Below, in pieces: positions 7,193 through 12,386 of a DNA stretch of 12,386 bases. Under the pieces are notes generated by a model, which saw only the letters and a program-made list of their open reading frames with translations, was not told the DNA's origin and ran no database searches. This stretch comes from an uncultured Porphyromonadaceae bacterium (GTDB lineage: Bacteria; Bacteroidota; Bacteroidia; Bacteroidales; Muribaculaceae). The stretch covers positions 1-12,386 of the forward strand of contig URZG01000040.1 in the NCBI GenBank assembly GCA_900552325.1. The letters run 5' to 3'. The position numbers were made by a program, and so were the translations under genes. The stretch's first letter is position 1; each line of letters starts with the position of its first letter.

Positions 7193-10100
7193 ATGATGAG
7201 AAAATTTTTAACCGGAGCTGTCGCCGCAGTAATAGTGCTGTCGGCAGGTGGCGCCGCGGCGGTATCCGCTGATCTTGTCGCGGGGCAAAAGCGGATCGGT
7301 AATATCGGCAGGGTACATGCCATGACCCGTGCCGGAGAGCCGCATGCCACAGCAGCCTCGCTGAGACAGAAAGCGGTTACGGCCAATGCACGTTATTCCA
7401 CGGTGAACGCATCGCTGCAGTTCACCACCGATTCGCGCCGTACGCGCAGGATGATGTATTCCGTCAATCCGACCTCGGGAGTCATCTCTCTTGTGAGTGT
7501 CAACGCAGGGGAAATCCATGCATCGGGTGGCGCCGTGATGATCGACGGAAAGTATTATTGTATGACCCGGCTGAAAGTGCTGCGCGACATACGTACGCGT
7601 TTCTATGTGTATGACGCCGATACGTGGGAGCGTGAACGGTTCGAGGATAATCTGCCGCAGACTCTTAACGCTACCGATGTGGCTTACGACCCCACCACAG
7701 GCAGAGTGTTCGGCTGCTTTTACGACAGTGCCGGGGAATGGAGCATAGGCACTATCGACTATGCGACACTCACCCGTACCTCGCTTGCATCCTCGCCATG
7801 CATGAACGCAATGGCGGCCGATGACCGCGGCAACCTTTATGCGATAGATCTCGACGGTATGCTTTATTCGGTGGACAAACTTTCCGGACAGCTTGCATCC
7901 ATCGGAGATACCGGTATACATGCCGAATGGAGCGAACCCGACTGGCAGGGAACCGCTACTTACGATCCTCTCTCCGGAAAAATCATATATGCCGCATGCT
8001 GCACCGGGGAAAGCGAGCCTGAAGCCGGGGCTGCCGGTGCTGCGATGTGGGCCGTGGATCCCGCCGACGCTTCGGTGGAACGGATCATGAGTTTCTCTAC
8101 CTATGATATGTTCGACGGCATGTATATCCCGCTTCCCGAACTCGCCGACGACGTGCCGCAAGCACCTGAGAATCTCCAGGCCTCATTCCCCGGCGGTGCG
8201 CTTTCCGGCACGGTGTCATTCACTATGCCTTCCCGCCTTGTTGGAGGCGGCGCGCCTGCGGGAAATATGAGCTATACCCTCCGGGCCAACGGCGAGACCG
8301 TGGCCGAAGGGGAGGCTGCCCCCGGCGCTGCTGTATCGTGTGATGTCACGCTGGAGCGCGGCAGTTACTGCTTCTCGGCGACGGCGTCCAACTCGGGAGG
8401 CGTTTCCCGCGCGGCCACGAAAGTCGTGTTTGTCGGCACTGACAATCCTGCCATGCCACAGGTTACGGCCACCTACGACTATACCACATCGACCATGAGC
8501 CTTTCGTGGCCCGCGGTAAAGACTACCGAGTTCGGTACTCCGCTCGCTGACGGCGAGGTCTCCTACCGCATAGTGCGTTATCCCGGAGCGGTCGAAGTGG
8601 CGCCGGCGCTCGCTGCCACTTCGTTCTCCGAAGTACTGAACTCTGTAGAGCCGGAAGGTATCACATATCAGGTCGAAGCGGTAGCCGCAGGTCTTGCCTC
8701 GGGTGCCGCGATGACCTCGCCGATATATATCGGTGCTTTCACTCCGCTTTATGAGGAGGATTTCACTGACAGCGACGGATTCCGCTATTATACAGTGGCT
8801 GATGCCGATGCCGACGGCCTCACCTGGCGTGTGAGCACCGTGGATCGTGCCGCATATATGGGGTGGAACAATAATGCCGCTGACGGCGAGACGAAAGACG
8901 ACTGGCTCTTCTCTCCCGGAATACGTATGGAGCCGGGCAAGGTCTATCACCTCTCTTTCGGAGAACGGAAACTTTACGATCCCGAGACACTCACAGTAAT
9001 GATGGGGCGTAATCCGCGCATCGCGGCGATGGAGCGTACACTCCTGGCTGCCCATCAGGTTACTGAGGAACGTGCGGTCGAGCGTACGGTGGAGATCACC
9101 GTGGATGCTGCCGGCATCTACTTCATCGGCTTCCATGCCACCTCGCCGCGCAACTCCGGCGCGTTGTATGTAAGCGGTTTAAGCGTGAGCGAGGGGATCG
9201 TGGCCGATGCCCCGAAATGCGTTACCGGTCTTACGGCCACACCCGCGGCGGACCGCTCGCACAGTGTCCGTCTGGATTTCACGGCGCCGTCCGAAAATAT
9301 GGCGGGTTCGCCGCTTTCATCCCTGAGCGGTATTGATATTTACCGCGACGGCGAGAAAATAGGGGAGGCGACAGCTGCTCCAGGCGCTTCCGGTTATTAC
9401 ATCGACAACGGCGCGCATCAGGGGATGAACTCCTATACCGTCAGGCCATGCAACGCAGCCGGAGTAGGTTCGCCCGCCGAGGTGTCGGTTTTTGTAGGCT
9501 GGGACGAACCCAACCGTGTGGAACGTGTGCGTGCCCGCGAAACCGATACCGACGGTCTCGTCACCGTCACCTGGCAGGCGCCCGAACTCGACAACAACAA
9601 TTCTCCGCTGACCGATGAGGCGCTTCGCTACGATGTGTTCATGACCTCGCGTTCGGCCGCCGGTACCGAGACGCGGCAGGTAGGCACGGATGTCCGGGGC
9701 ACTTCGCATGAGGTGACCGTCTGCTCCCCGTCGGAACAGCGTTTCGCGGAGTTTTCAGTTGTGGCCAAAACTGAAGGGGGGCAGGCCCGCGAGGTTTTCA
9801 CTCCCGAGTTCATTCCGGCGGGAAAGGCCGACGAAGCTCCCTTCGTCGAATCGTTCAAAGGCGCCCGTGAAGAGCATTTCTGGGGATACTATGACGATTA
9901 TTCATTAGGGTGCACATGGTATGTGACCGACGACTATACTTTCGATCTCACCTCGCAGGACGCCGACAACGGCTTCCTTGTCATGGAGAGCGAGTCGGCC
10001 GGTTCGCAGGCCGAAATCTATTCGTCGAAGATCTCGCTTGAGGGACTCGAGGCCCCGGTTCTATCGTTCTACTCCTATAATCTCAAGGGGTCAGGCGAAA

Positions 10101-11725
10101 ATCTCAATAACAACACGATAGAGATAAGTGTCTACGACGGTGCGGAGAAGAAATCCGTAAAGACTGTCACAATGGCGGATTATAACGAGGATGGCTGGCA
10201 GCGCATATCGGTATCGCTTGCCGACTATGCCGGCAAGGATGTGCAGCTGCTCCTCAAAGGCACTATCGTGAATTTCCTCACGATAGCGATAGACAATATC
10301 CGTGTTGACGACTCTTTCGAGCGCAATCTCACCGCCTCCTCGATGGAGACACCTTTCAAGACGATGGTGGATAAACCGTTCACCGCGGTTGCAAAGGTTG
10401 AGAATACCGGCCGTGTGTCGATGGAGCCATATACCCTTGACTTCTATCGCGGGGAAACAAAGCTGGAGACACGTGCCGGCAAGGCTCTCGAGCCGGGCCG
10501 TACCGAGACTTTTGAATTCGAGTGTGTCCACGACATAACTTCCGAGCCGACAGTGGAATACTGGTTCGTCATCTCGTGCCCCGGAGATATGAACGAGGCC
10601 GACAACACCTCGCGTCGTTCGCAGGTGCGCGTATGCCTCCCCGAATATCCCGTAGTCACCACTCTCGCCGCCGCCCATAACTCGGGCAAGCCTGTACTGG
10701 TATGGGAGGCCCCCGACCTTACCTCCACGGAACCTTTCGAGATTATCGAGGACTTCGAAAGTTATCCTGCCTTTACATCCGCCGACCTTTGGGAATGGGT
10801 TTTATATGATGGCGACAAGGGGCTGATCGGCGGTATCGAAGACGCCAACGAAGGGGAGATAGAACTTCCCGGCATACCTTCGGGCTCGCCCCAGTCGTGG
10901 TTCACTTTCGACGGTGAATATGAGAAACTCAATTTCACCTACCGTGCGCACTCCGGACGCCAGCACCTCGCCACGATGTACTGTTATACGGTCGACGACA
11001 AAGGTATGGGTTCCGAGGCTCAGAACGACGACTGGCTTATCTCGCCTGTTCTCGCTCAGGGCAGCGACAGCTTCACCTTCTTTGCGCGCGGTTACAGCTA
11101 CATGGCTCCGGATGCCCTGGAGGTATTGTACACCACCGACGCCACTTCCGATCCGATAATGGCAAGATACCGGTCTCTCGGCAAAATTGACCCGATGCCC
11201 ACTACCTGGGATGAATATTTCGTGGAACTCCCCGAGGGAGCCGCACGTTTCGCGCTCCGTTCGATAGGTAATTTCGGTTTCATGCTTTTTGTCGACGATA
11301 TAACATTTACACCCGCATGTGGCGCGTCTATGCTCACTGTGGAGGGTTATAATGTTTACCGCGACGGTGTCAGAATCAACGAAACTCCTGTAGAAGAGCC
11401 ACGCTTTACCGACAGCGAGGCTTCCGACGGCGCCCATACCTACGGGGTGACGGCTGTGTATAACCGCGGTGAATCGCGGCTTTCCAACCTTGTCTCCACC
11501 ACTTCGGCTCTCGGTATGCTTGAAAGCGACGGTATAGATATCACTTCCCGCGACGGTAATATCGTGATTACAGGTGCAACCGGTAAGGATGTGACTGTAT
11601 ATACCACCGATGGACGCATCCTCTTCGGTACTTCCGAGGCCGCACAGACTGTCAGAATACCGGCAGCCCCCGGCATCTATCTTGTCAAGGCAGGCGACGT
11701 TACCGCAAAAGTGCTGGTGAAATAG
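7193..11725 (+). CDS. Large secreted protein with fibronectin type III-like and choice-of-anchor J (cleaved adhesin-like) domains
   Basis: The 1510-residue product starts with a signal peptide (MMRKFLTGAVAAVIVLSAGG, with likely cleavage near residue 26). Residues about 80-312 form a repeated beta region with short blades such as YSVNPTSGVISLV, YDPTTGRVFGCFYD, DDRGNLYAIDLDGMLYSVD and YDPLSGKIIYAA, suggesting a beta-propeller. Fibronectin type III-like modules follow at about 322-415 and 420-513. A choice-of-anchor J domain lies at 517-667 (DDWLFSP at 569-575). Two more fibronectin-like modules lie at 674-768 and 771-875. A second anchor J domain covers 880-1040, a CARDB-like module 1043-1148, and a third anchor J domain 1182-1373 (DDWLISPVL at 1279-1287). 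The latter splits a fibronectin-like module (1153-1178 plus 1381-1434). The end, VTVYTTDGRIL ... APGIYLVKAGD, is a sorting-like domain of the type IX secretion kind. There is no peptidase catalytic region, so binding or adhesion is more likely than proteolysis. Either of the ATGs at 7193 and 7196 could start it. Domain limits are approximate; substrate or partner is unknown. Confidence 0.85.
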   Translation: MMRKFLTGAVAAVIVLSAGGAAAVSADLVAGQKRIGNIGRVHAMTRAGEPHATAASLRQKAVTANARYSTVNASLQFTTDSRRTRRMMYSVNPTSGVISLVSVNAGEIHASGGAVMIDGKYYCMTRLKVLRDIRTRFYVYDADTWERERFEDNLPQTLNATDVAYDPTTGRVFGCFYDSAGEWSIGTIDYATLTRTSLASSPCMNAMAADDRGNLYAIDLDGMLYSVDKLSGQLASIGDTGIHAEWSEPDWQGTATYDPLSGKIIYAACCTGESEPEAGAAGAAMWAVDPADASVERIMSFSTYDMFDGMYIPLPELADDVPQAPENLQASFPGGALSGTVSFTMPSRLVGGGAPAGNMSYTLRANGETVAEGEAAPGAAVSCDVTLERGSYCFSATASNSGGVSRAATKVVFVGTDNPAMPQVTATYDYTTSTMSLSWPAVKTTEFGTPLADGEVSYRIVRYPGAVEVAPALAATSFSEVLNSVEPEGITYQVEAVAAGLASGAAMTSPIYIGAFTPLYEEDFTDSDGFRYYTVADADADGLTWRVSTVDRAAYMGWNNNAADGETKDDWLFSPGIRMEPGKVYHLSFGERKLYDPETLTVMMGRNPRIAAMERTLLAAHQVTEERAVERTVEITVDAAGIYFIGFHATSPRNSGALYVSGLSVSEGIVADAPKCVTGLTATPAADRSHSVRLDFTAPSENMAGSPLSSLSGIDIYRDGEKIGEATAAPGASGYYIDNGAHQGMNSYTVRPCNAAGVGSPAEVSVFVGWDEPNRVERVRARETDTDGLVTVTWQAPELDNNNSPLTDEALRYDVFMTSRSAAGTETRQVGTDVRGTSHEVTVCSPSEQRFAEFSVVAKTEGGQAREVFTPEFIPAGKADEAPFVESFKGAREEHFWGYYDDYSLGCTWYVTDDYTFDLTSQDADNGFLVMESESAGSQAEIYSSKISLEGLEAPVLSFYSYNLKGSGENLNNNTIEISVYDGAEKKSVKTVTMADYNEDGWQRISVSLADYAGKDVQLLLKGTIVNFLTIAIDNIRVDDSFERNLTASSMETPFKTMVDKPFTAVAKVENTGRVSMEPYTLDFYRGETKLETRAGKALEPGRTETFEFECVHDITSEPTVEYWFVISCPGDMNEADNTSRRSQVRVCLPEYPVVTTLAAAHNSGKPVLVWEAPDLTSTEPFEIIEDFESYPAFTSADLWEWVLYDGDKGLIGGIEDANEGEIELPGIPSGSPQSWFTFDGEYEKLNFTYRAHSGRQHLATMYCYTVDDKGMGSEAQNDDWLISPVLAQGSDSFTFFARGYSYMAPDALEVLYTTDATSDPIMARYRSLGKIDPMPTTWDEYFVELPEGAARFALRSIGNFGFMLFVDDITFTPACGASMLTVEGYNVYRDGVRINETPVEEPRFTDSEASDGAHTYGVTAVYNRGESRLSNLVSTTSALGMLESDGIDITSRDGNIVITGATGKDVTVYTTDGRILFGTSEAAQTVRIPAAPGIYLVKAGDVTAKVLVK

Positions 11726-11747
11726 TCCCTCATAATATCTCCATAAC

Positions 11748-11788
11748 ACAAAAGGCTCCGGCAACACTGTGCTGCCGGAGCCTTTTGT
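11748..11788. terminator. Bidirectional intrinsic terminator between convergent genes
   Basis: A perfect inverted repeat pairs 11748-11763 with 11773-11788 around a 9-base loop. The GC core (GGCTCCGGCA) is flanked by AAAA on the left and TTTT on the right, so the same hairpin works for both strands. It lies 22 bases after the stop of the 1510-residue gene and 18 bases from the stop of the minus-strand protease gene. Confidence 0.9.
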
Positions 11789-11806
11789 ATTATGGAGACG
11801 GGGAGT

Positions 11807-12386
11807 TTATTTGTCGTCGGCGGAGGAGAGGTCAACCGCGTAGTAGACTTTTCGGCCGGTGGGGTAGATGCCCGTGATGAACATCACCTTGTCGGAGTCG
11901 CCGCTCTTCATGATGGCGTCGTAGATTTCCTCTACATCATCGGGGGTGCGTACGCGCGCATTGTTTATATCGATGATCACGAAACCGTTCTTTATCCCGG
12001 CATCGCGGAATTTTCCGGCGGTGAGTCCGGTCACCTCGACACCCGACGAGAGCTGCATCTCACGCTTCTTCTCGGCGGAAAGCTCCTTGAGGGCGCAGCC
12101 GAGAGCCGAGAAGTCGGAGGCTTTGGTTACGGCGGTCGTACCCTGGGCGTTGCGGAAAGTCACGGAGGTGGTATGCTTCTTGTTGTCGCGGATATATTCC
12201 ACGGAGATCTTGTCGCCCGGGGAGTATTTGCTTATTTCGCCTTGGAGCTGCGCGGTGTTGTGTACGGCCACGCCGTTGATGCCGGTTATTACATCGCCTT
12301 CCTTGATGCCGGCCTCCATCGCTGCCGAGCGGTCGGAGACTTCAGCCACGTAAATGCCGTCATTCACTGCGGTCACACCCTTTTCC
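11807..12386 (-). CDS. htrA: HtrA/Deg (Do family) serine protease, C-terminal part with PDZ domains
   Basis: The frame is open on the minus strand from the right edge to the TAA at 11807-11809. The codons before the GTG at 12374-12376 read on in frame (E-K-G-V-T), so this is an internal fragment and the start lies outside the window. About 190 residues are visible. The first part is most of PDZ domain 1 (SDRSAAMEAGIKEGDVITGINGV, then LQGEISKYSPGDKISVEYIRD). The rest is PDZ domain 2, with LSSGVEVTGLTAGKFRDAGI, GFVIIDINN and the closing FITGIYPTGRKVYYAVDL typical of Bacteroidales Do-like proteases. The catalytic His-Asp-Ser domain is not in the window, so activity cannot be checked. Family members are periplasmic proteases and chaperones that remove misfolded envelope proteins; the PDZ domains bind substrate C-termini and control oligomer assembly. 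It converges with the large secreted-protein gene. Confidence 0.9.
   Translation of the reverse strand, partial: EKGVTAVNDGIYVAEVSDRSAAMEAGIKEGDVITGINGVAVHNTAQLQGEISKYSPGDKISVEYIRDNKKHTTSVTFRNAQGTTAVTKASDFSALGCALKELSAEKKREMQLSSGVEVTGLTAGKFRDAGIKNGFVIIDINNARVRTPDDVEEIYDAIMKSGDSDKVMFITGIYPTGRKVYYAVDLSSADDK

Noticed and set aside
9340..11370. Repeated TTTACCGCGACGG near 9339 and 11356 as a recombination repeat
   Set aside because: It encodes the same YRDG strand motif in two fibronectin-like modules and is explained by domain homology.
7193..11725. Gingipain or other peptidase function for the large secreted protein
   Set aside because: Only adhesin-like and fibronectin-like modules are visible; no region resembles a caspase-like or other peptidase catalytic domain.
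10802..11767. Minus-strand open frame of 321 codons opposite the large secreted protein
   Set aside because: It is antisense to recognisable domains and starts within the shared terminator, so it is not a plausible gene.

Overview
The window looks like chromosomal DNA of a gut-type Bacteroidota, most likely order Bacteroidales and perhaps Muribaculaceae. This is inferred from four things: fairly GC-rich genes separated by AT-rich gaps; promoters of the Bacteroidota type (TTTG, about 20 bases, TAnnTTTG); start codons without a Shine-Dalgarno sequence; and the gene families present (a DUF4293-type membrane protein, secreted proteins with C-terminal sorting-like domains, a Bacteroidales-type glutamate dehydrogenase, and a Do/HtrA protease). 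I see no mobile element, CRISPR array, tRNA or rRNA.

Layout. Bases 1-1591 hold the 3' part of a tetratricopeptide-repeat protein that runs off the left edge. A promoter at 1650-1680 then drives a 529-residue secreted beta-rich protein (1713-3302), closed by a strong terminator (3346-3395). The next promoter overlaps the tail of that terminator and drives a two-gene unit: a four-helix DUF4293-type membrane protein (3490-3915) and a major facilitator superfamily transporter (3932-5167). A glutamate dehydrogenase (5367-6704) follows with its own promoter element and a clear terminator. An AT-rich gap of 488 bases contains a good promoter about 260 bases ahead of the largest gene. That gene (7193-11725) encodes a 1510-residue secreted multidomain protein built from fibronectin type III-like and choice-of-anchor J (cleaved-adhesin-like) modules, with a C-terminal sorting-like domain. 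It converges on the 3' end of an HtrA/Deg-type protease gene (minus strand, 11807 to the right edge), and the two share a bidirectional terminator.

Functionally this is a mixed housekeeping and cell-surface region rather than one pathway. Glutamate dehydrogenase links ammonia and 2-oxoglutarate. The HtrA-type protease performs envelope protein quality control. Two large exported proteins with similar C-terminal ends are probably surface or secreted products. I did not find convincing evidence of a wholly new system. The points most worth a second look are the gingipain-adhesin-like architecture of the 1510-residue protein, its long leader, the uncharacterised repeated modules of the 529-residue protein, and the NAD-type cofactor residues of the glutamate dehydrogenase.
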